Assembly (NCBI GenBank): GCA_964384675.1
Contig: CAYLNK010000248.1
Coordinates: 1-10,266 of the forward strand
Length of the DNA stretch: 10,266 nt
Reading direction: 5' to 3'
From: CAYLNK01 sp964384675
GTDB lineage: Bacteria > Acidobacteriota > Thermoanaerobaculia > UBA5066
Made by a program: the position numbers and the translations under genes. The first letter of the stretch is position 1; the number at the start of each line of letters is the position of its first letter. The notes under the pieces are model-generated. The model did no database searches. It saw nothing but the letters and a program-made list of their open reading frames with translations, and was not told where the DNA came from. Positions 1 through 7,117 of this stretch are shown here, piece after piece.

Positions 1-10
1 CCCCGCCGGC

Positions 11-1000
11 TCACGACGCGCCTCCGGCCGTGAGCGTCACCGGCCCCCCCTTCAGGGCCAGGGGCCGCCGGTTGCGCGGCGCCAGGCCGTGCGGCTCGTG
101 GCAGCCGATGCAGCCGCGGCTCTCCCCGGGCCGGACCCAGAACCACGGCGGGACGCTCTTCAGGACACGTCCCTCCACGTCGAGCGACTCGACTCCGAGA
201 GGGACGTCGGCCGGGACCTCGACGAGGAAGGAGCCGTCGGCGGCGACGGGCACCTCGCCGAGCGACCTGGAGGCCGCGCCGACGCCGGCCGCTCGTGTGA
301 GGATCCGGACCCGCGCGACGGGCAGCTCTCCGCTCTCGCCGTTGCGACGTGCGTCGAGACAGAGGAGGACGCCCGTCCTCTTCGTGGGGTCGACGGTGGA
401 GAGGCGCCCCATCGGCCTCCTCGGCCTCGCCGCCAGCGTCTCGACCTCCGGCAGCAGCGACGAGGGAACCGCCGCGCGGCTCCGGAACGGCCGGGCGGTG
501 AGGACGAGCTCCCAGCGCTCGAGACCGCCCGGCGCGGCAGCCGCGGCGAAGGCCACGCGGTCGTCGCCGACCTCGCGGGGACGGCGCACCCAGGGGTCGC
601 CCTCGTGCTGTGCCGCGAACGGCAGCACGCCGGTGCCGTCGCTGTTGACCGCGAAAAGCGCGAGCCGGACCGCGTCGCCGGGGGCCGTCCGGGGCATCGC
701 CGAGACGAACAGCACCCGGCCGTCGTCGAGCACGGTCGGATCCACCGTCGACGCCGGACCGAACGTGAGCCGCCGGGGCGCCCCGCCGTCCGCGGACCGC
801 GCCCAGAGAGCGGAGGGCGCCGCCGGGAACCAGCCGTCGGCCTCGTTTCGCGGCGGCGAGACGACCACCTTCGAGCCGTCCGCCAGCGTGAGGCGCTCCG
901 GGTCCGGCGCCGCCGTTCCGGACGGGGCCTTCGCACGGCACGCAGACGCGGCCAGGAGCGCGGAGACGGCGGCGGCGGCGGCCGCTCGACGAGGCTTCAC
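11..1000 (-). CDS. HzsA-related exported lipoprotein with one C-terminal c-type heme motif
   Basis: A 329-residue protein starting at GTG, with GGGAGAG placed 5 bases upstream. Residues 1-21 form a basic n-region, an Ala/Leu core and Cys21 in the context ASAC, a plausible though imperfect lipobox, so it is probably a lipidated envelope protein. Residues about 60-170 look like TolB-type propeller strands (SALWARS, RRLTFGP, DGRVLFVSA). Residues about 254-301 (DGSFLVEVPADVPL, then RPGESRGCIGCHEP) match the segment preceding the first heme in proteins related to hydrazine synthase alpha. C297-I-G-C300-H301 is a CxxCH heme-attachment motif. As I know the family, members are usually much longer and carry further CxxCH sites; this one ends 28 residues after His301. 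The GTG overlaps the stop of the upstream FG-GAP gene (GTGA), so translation is probably coupled. The role is unknown; electron transfer is inferred. Anammox hydrazine synthesis is not implied. Confidence 0.8.
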   Translation of the reverse strand: MKPRRAAAAAAVSALLAASACRAKAPSGTAAPDPERLTLADGSKVVVSPPRNEADGWFPAAPSALWARSADGGAPRRLTFGPASTVDPTVLDDGRVLFVSAMPRTAPGDAVRLALFAVNSDGTGVLPFAAQHEGDPWVRRPREVGDDRVAFAAAAAPGGLERWELVLTARPFRSRAAVPSSLLPEVETLAARPRRPMGRLSTVDPTKRTGVLLCLDARRNGESGELPVARVRILTRAAGVGAASRSLGEVPVAADGSFLVEVPADVPLGVESLDVEGRVLKSVPPWFWVRPGESRGCIGCHEPHGLAPRNRRPLALKGGPVTLTAGGAS

Positions 1001-2688
1001 GACCGCTCTCCCGGCTCCCGGACCTTCAGCACCTGGTCCGTCTTCACGCCCGTCACCGTCTGTACCTGTCCGCTCGGCCAGCGGATCTCGATCCGCTCGA
1101 CGATGGGGCTCGAGCCGAGGCCGAAGTGAAGGCGGCGATCTCCCTGGAAGAGGTAGCCGCTCGGACACCTCGCCTCCGCGAAACGGGCCTTGCCGCCCGC
1201 GTGGACGGTGACCTTCGCGCCGAAGCCGTCCCGGTTGCTCTTCGTCCCTTCCAGGTCGAGCGTGATCCAGCGATTCCCCGAGCGATCGCGGTTCTTCAGC
1301 AGGACGGGGCGGTCGGCCAGCATCGTCATCAGGACGTCGACCCGGCCGTCGTCGTCGACGTCCGCCACGGCGCTCCCGCGGCCCCGCAGGCGCGTCGCGA
1401 AGAAGGCGCCCCCCTTCTTCGCCGCGTCGGCGAACGTCCCGTCCCCCTGGTTCTCGAGGAGCAGGCTCTGCCACCCGACCAGGTAGTGGAGGTCTCCGCT
1501 GGCGAGGAAGACGTCGGGCTTCCCGTCGTTGTCGAAGTCGAGGAAGTTGCCGCCCCACGACGTGTACTGCGCCTTCAGACGCCCGATGCCGGACGCCATC
1601 ACCCTGTCCTCGAAGAGGCCGGCCTTCGACCCGAGGAAGAGCGAGCCGAAGCTGGTCGACGTGACGAGGATGTCGGAGAAGCCGTCGCCGTTCACGTCGG
1701 CCACGGCCGCCCCCATCGAGCCCGCGGCCTCGCCGTCCTGGCTGAACGCCACGCCCATCTCCACCGCCGCGTTGGCGAAGCGCCCCCTGCCGTCGTTGAC
1801 GAGGAGCGTGTTCGGCGTGCCGTCGTTCGTCACGTAGACGTCGGGGAAGCCGTCGCCGTTGGCGTCGAGGACGGCCGCCGCCATCCCGCGGCTCTCCGCC
1901 ACCTGGACCCCCGCCTTCGCGCTCACGTCCTCGAACGTCCCGTCGCCACGGTTCCGGTAGAGGGCGTTCCGCTCCGCCCGGTACGCCAGCGGGCCCGGAT
2001 AGACGTCCGGACCGTAGTGGAGCTCGTAGCCCGGGTCGAAGGTGAGGTAGCGGACCACGAAAAGGTCGAGCCGCCCGTCGCTGTCGTAGTCGAGGAACGC
2101 GGCGCCCACCGCGGTTCCGGGACCGCCGACGCCGGCCCTCTCCGTCACGTCCTCGAACGTGCCGTCTCCCCGGTTCCGGTAGAGGGCGCTGGTGCCGACG
2201 TTCGCGACGAAGAGGTCGGCGTCTCCGTCGTTGTCGACGTCGGCCGCGGCGGCCGCGACGCCGTATCCCGAGCCCTCGAGCCCGGCCTTTCGCGTGACGT
2301 CCTCGAACGTCCCGTCGCCGCGGTTGCGGTAGAGGCGGTTCGGCTGGCGGGGCGTCCCGGCGGGGGCGTCCGACACGCCGGTGAGGGGGCCGGAGTTGAC
2401 GAAGTAGACGTCGACTTTCCCGTCCCCGTCGAAGTCGAGGAACGTACCGCCCGCCCCGGTCGACTCGACGATGTTGGTCAGCTTCCCGCTCCCGAGCTGG
2501 TGCACGAACGCGAGGCCCGCCCGGGCGGTGACGTCCTCGAAGAGGTCGTCCGGCCCCGGCGGGATCGGCGGGGTCGACGGGAGCGGCCGCGGCGCCGAAG
2601 GGACCACGCCGGCCCGGCCGGGAGGGCCCGGCCGGCAGGCCGTTACCGCGAGGAGCAACGGGAGAGCCAGGACGGTGGGTCGGTGCAT
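997..2688 (-). CDS. CRTAC-type lipoprotein: FG-GAP/VCBS repeats plus ASPIC/UnbV domain
   Basis: A 563-residue exported protein. It opens with a lipoprotein signal peptide (hydrophobic 5-16, lipobox VTAC, Cys18) and a Pro-rich linker to about residue 46. Seven acidic Ca2+-binding-type cores of FG-GAP/VCBS repeats follow at about 85-93, 150-158, 200-208, 275-283, 331-339, 384-392 and 443-451 (for example DFDGDGKVD, DVNGDGFSD), consistent with a beta-propeller. Between blades the motif YRNRGDGTFEDV recurs at 120, 170 and 244. Residues about 472-556 (NRWITLDLEG, GFGAKVTV, LHFGLG, IRWPSGQVQTV) are an ASPIC/UnbV domain, the usual partner of these repeats. The ATG at 2688 is chosen because the signal peptide begins there; the frame remains open further upstream, but as low-complexity Arg/Gly/Pro sequence. 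The protein is likely surface or periplasmic and may bind ligands or adhere. Its substrate is unknown. It is followed by the heme lipoprotein with a 4-bp overlap. Confidence 0.93.
   Translation of the reverse strand: MHRPTVLALPLLLAVTACRPGPPGRAGVVPSAPRPLPSTPPIPPGPDDLFEDVTARAGLAFVHQLGSGKLTNIVESTGAGGTFLDFDGDGKVDVYFVNSGPLTGVSDAPAGTPRQPNRLYRNRGDGTFEDVTRKAGLEGSGYGVAAAAADVDNDGDADLFVANVGTSALYRNRGDGTFEDVTERAGVGGPGTAVGAAFLDYDSDGRLDLFVVRYLTFDPGYELHYGPDVYPGPLAYRAERNALYRNRGDGTFEDVSAKAGVQVAESRGMAAAVLDANGDGFPDVYVTNDGTPNTLLVNDGRGRFANAAVEMGVAFSQDGEAAGSMGAAVADVNGDGFSDILVTSTSFGSLFLGSKAGLFEDRVMASGIGRLKAQYTSWGGNFLDFDNDGKPDVFLASGDLHYLVGWQSLLLENQGDGTFADAAKKGGAFFATRLRGRGSAVADVDDDGRVDVLMTMLADRPVLLKNRDRSGNRWITLDLEGTKSNRDGFGAKVTVHAGGKARFAEARCPSGYLFQGDRRLHFGLGSSPIVERIEIRWPSGQVQTVTGVKTDQVLKVREPGERS
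1925..2334 (-). repeat. Three near-identical 38-bp repeats inside the FG-GAP gene
   Basis: Copies lie at 1925-1962, 2147-2184 and 2297-2334. The first and second differ at 3 of 38 bases, the first and third at 2 of 38. Each encodes YRNRGDGTFEDV between propeller blades. Nucleotide identity is higher than synonymous drift would usually leave between old blades, which fits recent blade duplication or conversion. Strong codon bias in a GC-rich genome could also maintain it. Confidence 0.7.
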
Positions 2689-2703
2689 CGTCGCCTTCGC
2701 TCG

Positions 2704-2772
2704 TGTCGAATGTCGGATATTCCCGATAATGCCGCTGAAGGATATCGCAATTTGTCGGAGGTCGGTCCGACA
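2704..2772. promoter_or_regulatory. Candidate operator: four TGTCGGA-like half-sites
   Basis: On the plus strand TGTCGAA (2704-2710) is followed directly by TGTCGGA (2711-2717). TGTCGGA recurs at 2753-2759, and its exact reverse complement TCCGACA is at 2766-2772, giving a perfect 7-6-7 dyad at 2753-2772. Starts of the two TGTCGGA copies are 42 bp apart, close to four helical turns. The sites lie between the Rrf2 gene and the lipoprotein genes and flank the candidate promoter. The heptamer also occurs inside genes (1671, 2369, 5014), so only the clustering and symmetry are informative. Binding by the adjacent Rrf2 protein is inference; the sites do not obviously match the IscR or NsrR consensus known to me. 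Confidence 0.4.
2723..2750 (-). promoter_or_regulatory. Weak candidate sigma70-type promoter for the lipoprotein pair
   Basis: On the minus strand TTGCGA (2750-2745) is separated by 16 bp from TATCGG (2728-2723). It sits in the most A/T-rich patch of the region, 35 bp upstream of the FG-GAP start codon. Both hexamers are imperfect, so the support is mainly base composition and position. A start near 2716 would fall within the paired half-sites at 2704-2717. Confidence 0.3.
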
Positions 2773-2786
2773 CGGGCGAGGCCGGC

Positions 2787-3260
2787 CTACCGCGAGGACC
2801 GCGGCGGCTTCTTCCGGGCGGGGCGGGGCGCGGGCAGCGGCATCCTCCGCGCGGCGCGCGCCATCGTCTGGCGGGCCAGCACGTCGTAGAACGCCTTCTG
2901 CGCCTCCTCGATGACCGAGACGACGCCGCACCGGTCCTGGCCGGCGCAGACGCCCTCGGCGAGGAGACAGCAGTCGTTCGCCGGGACGCCGTCCAGGAGC
3001 CGGACGACGTCCAGCATCGTCAGCTCGGACGCCCGCCGCGCGAGCCGGTATCCGCCGTTCCGCCCGGGGACCGCCCTCACGAGGCCGCCCCGCGACAGGT
3101 CCTGGAAGATCTTGGACACGTAGCTGCGGGAGAGCGCGGGGCGCCCCGACCAGCTCTGCAGGTAGTCGAAGAGGGCGGTGAAGCTCGTCGGCCCCTGGCC
3201 CTCCCGATCGGCCAGGAACGAGAGGCCGTGGATCGCGAAGCGGGCCCGGCTCGAGATCAT
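2787..3260 (-). CDS. Rrf2-family transcriptional regulator with IscR-like Fe-S cysteines
   Basis: A 157-residue cytoplasmic DNA-binding protein of about normal family length. The N-terminus (ISSRARFAIHGLSFLA) and the wing (GLVRAVPGRNGGYRLAR, 59-75) are typical of the Rrf2 winged helix. Cys98, Cys105 and Cys111 (plus Cys97) lie where IscR and NsrR bind [2Fe-2S] or [4Fe-4S]; VCAGQDRC resembles the IscR segment GCQGGDKC. It therefore probably senses redox state, NO or iron through a cluster; which one cannot be read from sequence. Between the helix before residue 35 and the recognition segment SRSYVSKI there are about 7 more residues than in E. coli IscR. The C-terminal tail (133-157) is Arg/Lys/Pro-rich. 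The start ATG at 3260 agrees with family length but lacks an obvious Shine-Dalgarno. It is the first gene of the minus-strand group and probably controls its own operon. Confidence 0.92.
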   Translation of the reverse strand: MISSRARFAIHGLSFLADREGQGPTSFTALFDYLQSWSGRPALSRSYVSKIFQDLSRGGLVRAVPGRNGGYRLARRASELTMLDVVRLLDGVPANDCCLLAEGVCAGQDRCGVVSVIEEAQKAFYDVLARQTMARAARRMPLPAPRPARKKPPRSSR

Positions 3261-3319
3261 CGCGTCGATTGTCGCTCGCCGGGGAGCGGCGGACCCGCCC
3301 GGACGCGATCGGGAGGAGA

Positions 3320-3394
3320 ATGGGCGCGGCAGCGAGGCATGACCGGCCCCCCGGCCTCGTCCCCCGCTCGCCTTGCGAGAGGACCGCCGCGTGA
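3320..3394 (+). other. Possible 24-codon leader ORF ahead of the large secreted protein
   Basis: ATG at 3320 opens 24 codons ending in TGA at 3392-3394, which overlaps the GTG start at 3391 (GTGA). A strong GGAGGAGA lies just upstream, but its spacing to this ATG (about 1-3 bases) is shorter than optimal. The peptide is Arg/Pro-rich and resembles nothing I know. It could couple translation, or be chance in GC-rich sequence. The rest of the 130-bp divergent gap (3261-3390) shows no convincing promoter on either strand. Confidence 0.2.
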
Positions 3395-6300
3395 GCCTGG
3401 AGCCCGCCTTCCGTCGTCCCATCCTGCGCCACCCGACGCGGTATCCGGGCCCGGCGCGCCTGGCCCTGCTCGTCGCCGCGGTCGCGCTCCCGGGAACCGG
3501 GCTATCCGCGGACACGCTCCCGTCGAACGTCCTCTGGCGGGACGTTCATCTCTACGACGGTGGAACGCTCGGATCGCCAAGGGCCGCCCGCCTGGCGGAC
3601 GGCTCGGTGCTCGTCGTCACGACGTGCTCGCTCGGGGGCCCTCTCGCCACACGCGTCGACCCCGCGACGGGCACCGTGCTCTCGTCGGTCTGCGGGCTCG
3701 ACGGCACGCGCGTCGCGGCGACCGGGATCCTCCCGTCGGGTGACGTCTTCGCCCTCGAGGGGGAAAGCGAGAACGCCCGGCTGATGCGATACGACGGCGC
3801 CACGGGTCGTCCCGTCTGGTCGGCCCCCACCGCCACCGGTGTGAGCACGGCGCTGGATCGCCTCGTCTTTCTCGCCGTCACCCCCTCCGGCGACGTGGTC
3901 GTCGCCGGGGAGACGCGGGACTGGGCCACCACTCTCGCCCGCTTCCGCGGTGTCGACGGCGCCCCGTCGTGGAGCCGGACCGTGGAGGAGCGTGCGTCCC
4001 CGAAGGGCCTCCTCGCCGACGGCGCCGGCGACGTGCTCCTGATCCACGAGTCGACCGGCTCGTCGAGCCTCGTCATCTCGAAGCGGGAGGGCGGGACCGG
4101 AGCGCTCCTCTGGGGACCTCATCGGCTGTGCGACGCTCCGTTCTCGTCGGCGACGATGGCGGTGGGACCCGGCAACGACGTCACGCTCGCCGTCCTCCCC
4201 GATCCCGAGCCGCATTTCCTGACCCGGCTCTCGGCGCAGACGGGAGATCCGATCGCCCGCTGGGCCGACGTCGGGCCGGGCCTCTCGGCGCTCCGGCTCG
4301 GCGTCCTCCAGGTCGGCGCGGACGGCGAGACCACCTACGCCGCCGGCGCGGAGCACGACGTGGCCGGCAGCTGCGAGGTTGTGATGCGGTACACGTCCGG
4401 GGGCGCCCTCCGGTGGCGCAGCCTCTGGCCGGCGCCCTCGGTGGGGAACCGTTGGCTCGCTGCCGCCGCGGACGGGTCGGACGATCCGATCGTGCTCCGC
4501 TCGGCCTATCCGAACGGCCCCACCGAGATCGAGCGGGTCGACGCCCGGTCGGGCCGGAGGAGCGCGGCGCGGACGATCCTCGGCGTCTTCGCCGACGGCG
4601 CCGCCCTCGCGGCCACGGATCGCGGGCTCGTCGTCGCGACGTCCGTCCCCGAGCCGTGGCCTTTCCTCGTCTGGCGCCGCCCTCGCGCCTTCGACCGGGC
4701 CGAGGGGCTCGACGAGCGGACCCTCGAGCCCGTCTTCAGCCCCTTCGAGCTCCCGTTCGCGGGGGGGATGGCCTCCCCGACCCTCCACCGCGGCACGACC
4801 GGGGATCTGATCCTGGCCGGATCGGAGAGAGGGGCGATCACGGCCTACGCGCTGAGCGGCGCGCTGGGGAAGAGGCTCTGGGGACCCACGCGGACGTGGC
4901 CGTCCGGAACTCGCCTCGACTACTTCCCCGAGGTCAGCTCCGTCCTCGATCCGGCGGGAGACGTCCTGGCGCTCTCCGTCGCGTACGAGTTCGCGCCCGA
5001 CTCCAGCATCCTCTCCGACACGGTGAAGCTCGGGGGCGCCGACGGCCGTCCCGTCTGGGGTCCCGAGCGACTCTGGGACTACAGGCAGAGCGGCCGGAAC
5101 GCGCTGGGACTCCTGCTCCCGGTCGCAGGAGACGTGATCGCGCTCGGCGACGCGCTCGACTCCACGTGGGGCCAACGCCATCCGATGGCCACCCGGCTCT
5201 CGGGCACGAGCGGGGACGCCGTCTGGGGACCGTCCCTGGTTCCGCTCATCGACGGGTTCCTGGACCACCGTGTCGTGACCGGCGCGGTGTCCGGCTCGGG
5301 ACAGCTGTATCTCGTGAGCCGATCCCAGACGACCGACGTCATCTGCGTGAGCCGGCTCGACGCGGCCACAGGAGAGCTGTCGTGGGGGCCGCTCCGGATC
5401 GGGGAGGCACGCTATGCGACCTCGGCCTGGCGCGCACGGGTGGGACCGGGCGGGGACGTCATCCTCGCCGGACGGAGGGCCGACACCTCCGACTCGGACA
5501 CCGTCGTGTTCCGCGTCTCCGCGGCCGGCGCCGTCGTGTGGGGTCCGACGGTCCTCCCGGGAGTCTCGGTGATCGGGCTCGAGGTCCTGCCGGGCGGCGA
5601 TCCGCTGGTCGTCCACTCGAGGTTCTACCCGAAGGAGTCGCGCACGACCCGGCTCCACGCCGACGACGGAGCCGTCCTCTGGACGCGAATCGGCATCGGC
5701 GCGGTGGCGGACCCGGGCAACGAAGCCGTCGGCGCGTTCGCGATCTCCGGCGATCGGCTCCTCCTGGCGGGCTCGACCCTCGCTTCCCCGCCCCGCCTCC
5801 TCCTCGGTCGCTTCGCTCTCGCGACGGGCGAGCCGACGGCGCCGGCCGTGGCGATCCCGGAGCGCGGCTCCCCGTTCTCGCTCCACCTCGCCGGAGACGA
5901 CCTGATCGTCGGGATGTACCGCTACCCCGACGTCGGGATCCTCCGCCTGACCGAAGGTCTGGGAATCCAGACCGATCCCCTGGACCTCCCCCTGGCGCAC
6001 GCCGGAGAGCCGTACGCCTTCACGCTGACCGGAACCGGGGGAGCGGCCCCGCTCCGCTGGTCGCTCGTCTCCGGCCTCCTCCCCGCGGGCCTCGCTCTCT
6101 CGACCGGCGGGCAGATCTCCGGCACGCCCACGTCGGATGGGCCGCACCGCTTCCGTGTGCGGGTCGAGGACGCCACAGGCTTGGCGGCCGAGGCGGATCT
6201 GGAGATCCTGGTCCGCGCCGACCCGGCTCACGTGGAGGTGATCGCAGAACCGATCCACCCCTGTCCCGGCGCCGCCGTCACGCTCTCCGTCGTCGGCGCG

Positions 6301-7068
6301 GCCGGCACCATCCGCTGGCTCCCGGGCGGCGAGACGACGCCGACCGTGGTCGTCCGCCCGTCCGCCGGGACGACGTACGGCGCGGTCGTGACGGACGCGA
6401 CCGGCGTGCCGCGGCGCGGCTGGGTGACCGTCGAGCCGTCGGCGCCCGCGCCTCCCGTCCTCGCGTGCCCGAGCGTCGCCAGCCCGTTCGCGAGCGGGCT
6501 CGTGGCGCGCGTCGCGGGACCCGGCTCGTTCCTCTGGAGCCTCGAGAACGGAGACCTCGAGAGCGGACAGGGGACCAGCGAGGTCCGTTTCCGGGTGGGG
6601 GCGTCGGGCCGCGCCCGTCTCTCCGTCCAGCGCGTCGACGGCGGGTGTCCGTCGTCGACGGCCGCGCGCGAGGTGACGATCCTCGGCGGCCTCTCCTTCT
6701 ACACCGTGACGCCGTGCCGCCTCGTCGACACCCGCGACGAGCCGTCGATGCGCGGCGGGCCGAGCCTGGCGGGTCTCTCCGGGCGAGCCTTCGCCGCCGC
6801 GGGCTCCTGCGGCATCCCGCCCGGCGCCCGGGCGCTCTCCGCCAACGTCACCGTGACCGGGAGCACCGGCGCCGGGAACCTGCGCCTCCACGCGGCCGAC
6901 GCGCCCGTGCCCGCGACCAGCACCCTGAACTTCACGCCGGGGGCGACGCGCGCCGCCATCGCCCTCGTGCCCGTCTCGCCCGCCGACGAGCTCTCGGCCT
7001 TCCGCGTCTGGAACGACAGCCCGGGGACCGTCCACGTGATCGTCGACGTGAACGGCTACTTCGAGTAG
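3391..7068 (+). CDS. Large secreted repeat protein: propeller-like blades, Ig-like domains, LDTR-type C-terminal domain
   Basis: A 1225-residue protein. GTG at 3391 has GAGAGGA 7 bases upstream; an in-frame TTG at 3373 lacks this. A signal peptide (core about 22-36) ends at LSA40. Residues about 45-850 form repeats of the PQQ/SBBP-like kind: a GDV-containing strand followed by VWGP or LWGP. WGP occurs at residues 241, 497, 556, 612, 665 and 717, and the last five are 52-59 apart, a blade-length period. Residues about 860-941 form a putative Ig (He_PIG) domain (AGEPYAFTLTGTGG, LPAGLALS, ISGTPT). Two more Ig-like segments span about 945-1095. Residues 1103-1225 run from FYTVTPCRLVDTR to VDVNGYFE, a C-terminal domain seen on many exported proteins of Acidobacteriota-like genomes, with Cys1109 and Cys1140 able to form a disulfide. 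No catalytic motif is evident. It is probably extracellular or surface-associated; adhesion or binding is only a guess. It heads the plus-strand group. Confidence 0.9.
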   Translation: MSLEPAFRRPILRHPTRYPGPARLALLVAAVALPGTGLSADTLPSNVLWRDVHLYDGGTLGSPRAARLADGSVLVVTTCSLGGPLATRVDPATGTVLSSVCGLDGTRVAATGILPSGDVFALEGESENARLMRYDGATGRPVWSAPTATGVSTALDRLVFLAVTPSGDVVVAGETRDWATTLARFRGVDGAPSWSRTVEERASPKGLLADGAGDVLLIHESTGSSSLVISKREGGTGALLWGPHRLCDAPFSSATMAVGPGNDVTLAVLPDPEPHFLTRLSAQTGDPIARWADVGPGLSALRLGVLQVGADGETTYAAGAEHDVAGSCEVVMRYTSGGALRWRSLWPAPSVGNRWLAAAADGSDDPIVLRSAYPNGPTEIERVDARSGRRSAARTILGVFADGAALAATDRGLVVATSVPEPWPFLVWRRPRAFDRAEGLDERTLEPVFSPFELPFAGGMASPTLHRGTTGDLILAGSERGAITAYALSGALGKRLWGPTRTWPSGTRLDYFPEVSSVLDPAGDVLALSVAYEFAPDSSILSDTVKLGGADGRPVWGPERLWDYRQSGRNALGLLLPVAGDVIALGDALDSTWGQRHPMATRLSGTSGDAVWGPSLVPLIDGFLDHRVVTGAVSGSGQLYLVSRSQTTDVICVSRLDAATGELSWGPLRIGEARYATSAWRARVGPGGDVILAGRRADTSDSDTVVFRVSAAGAVVWGPTVLPGVSVIGLEVLPGGDPLVVHSRFYPKESRTTRLHADDGAVLWTRIGIGAVADPGNEAVGAFAISGDRLLLAGSTLASPPRLLLGRFALATGEPTAPAVAIPERGSPFSLHLAGDDLIVGMYRYPDVGILRLTEGLGIQTDPLDLPLAHAGEPYAFTLTGTGGAAPLRWSLVSGLLPAGLALSTGGQISGTPTSDGPHRFRVRVEDATGLAAEADLEILVRADPAHVEVIAEPIHPCPGAAVTLSVVGAAGTIRWLPGGETTPTVVVRPSAGTTYGAVVTDATGVPRRGWVTVEPSAPAPPVLACPSVASPFASGLVARVAGPGSFLWSLENGDLESGQGTSEVRFRVGASGRARLSVQRVDGGCPSSTAAREVTILGGLSFYTVTPCRLVDTRDEPSMRGGPSLAGLSGRAFAAAGSCGIPPGARALSANVTVTGSTGAGNLRLHAADAPVPATSTLNFTPGATRAAIALVPVSPADELSAFRVWNDSPGTVHVIVDVNGYFE

Positions 7069-7117
7069 CGCGCCCGTGCTCCTGGAGAACGCCTGTCGCA
7101 CCGGCACGAGGACACCC

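Noticed and set aside
11..1000. Hydrazine synthase (anammox) function for the heme lipoprotein
   Set aside because: Only the short segment around the first heme resembles HzsA-related proteins; the remaining hemes and partner subunits are absent, and this broad family occurs far outside anammox bacteria.
1001..2773. The frame of the heme lipoprotein stays open far upstream through the FG-GAP gene, suggesting a 920-residue fusion
   Set aside because: The upstream part reads as Arg/Gly/Pro-rich sequence with no domain, and a signal peptide with its own ribosome site begins at 1000. It is a shadow frame of the FG-GAP gene.
30..2914. Several long plus-strand frames opposite the minus-strand lipoprotein genes
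   Set aside because: All are compositional shadows without motifs; the minus strand carries FG-GAP cores, ASPIC/UnbV, CxxCH and signal peptides.
2689..3432. The FG-GAP frame is open to 3432, allowing a longer N-terminus
   Set aside because: A lipoprotein signal peptide begins at 2688, and the extension crosses the Rrf2 gene in another frame and the A/T-rich regulatory gap.
7069..7117. A terminator between the large secreted protein and the membrane protein
   Set aside because: Only a tiny CTCC-T-GGAG palindrome is visible, with no stable stem and no T-run.
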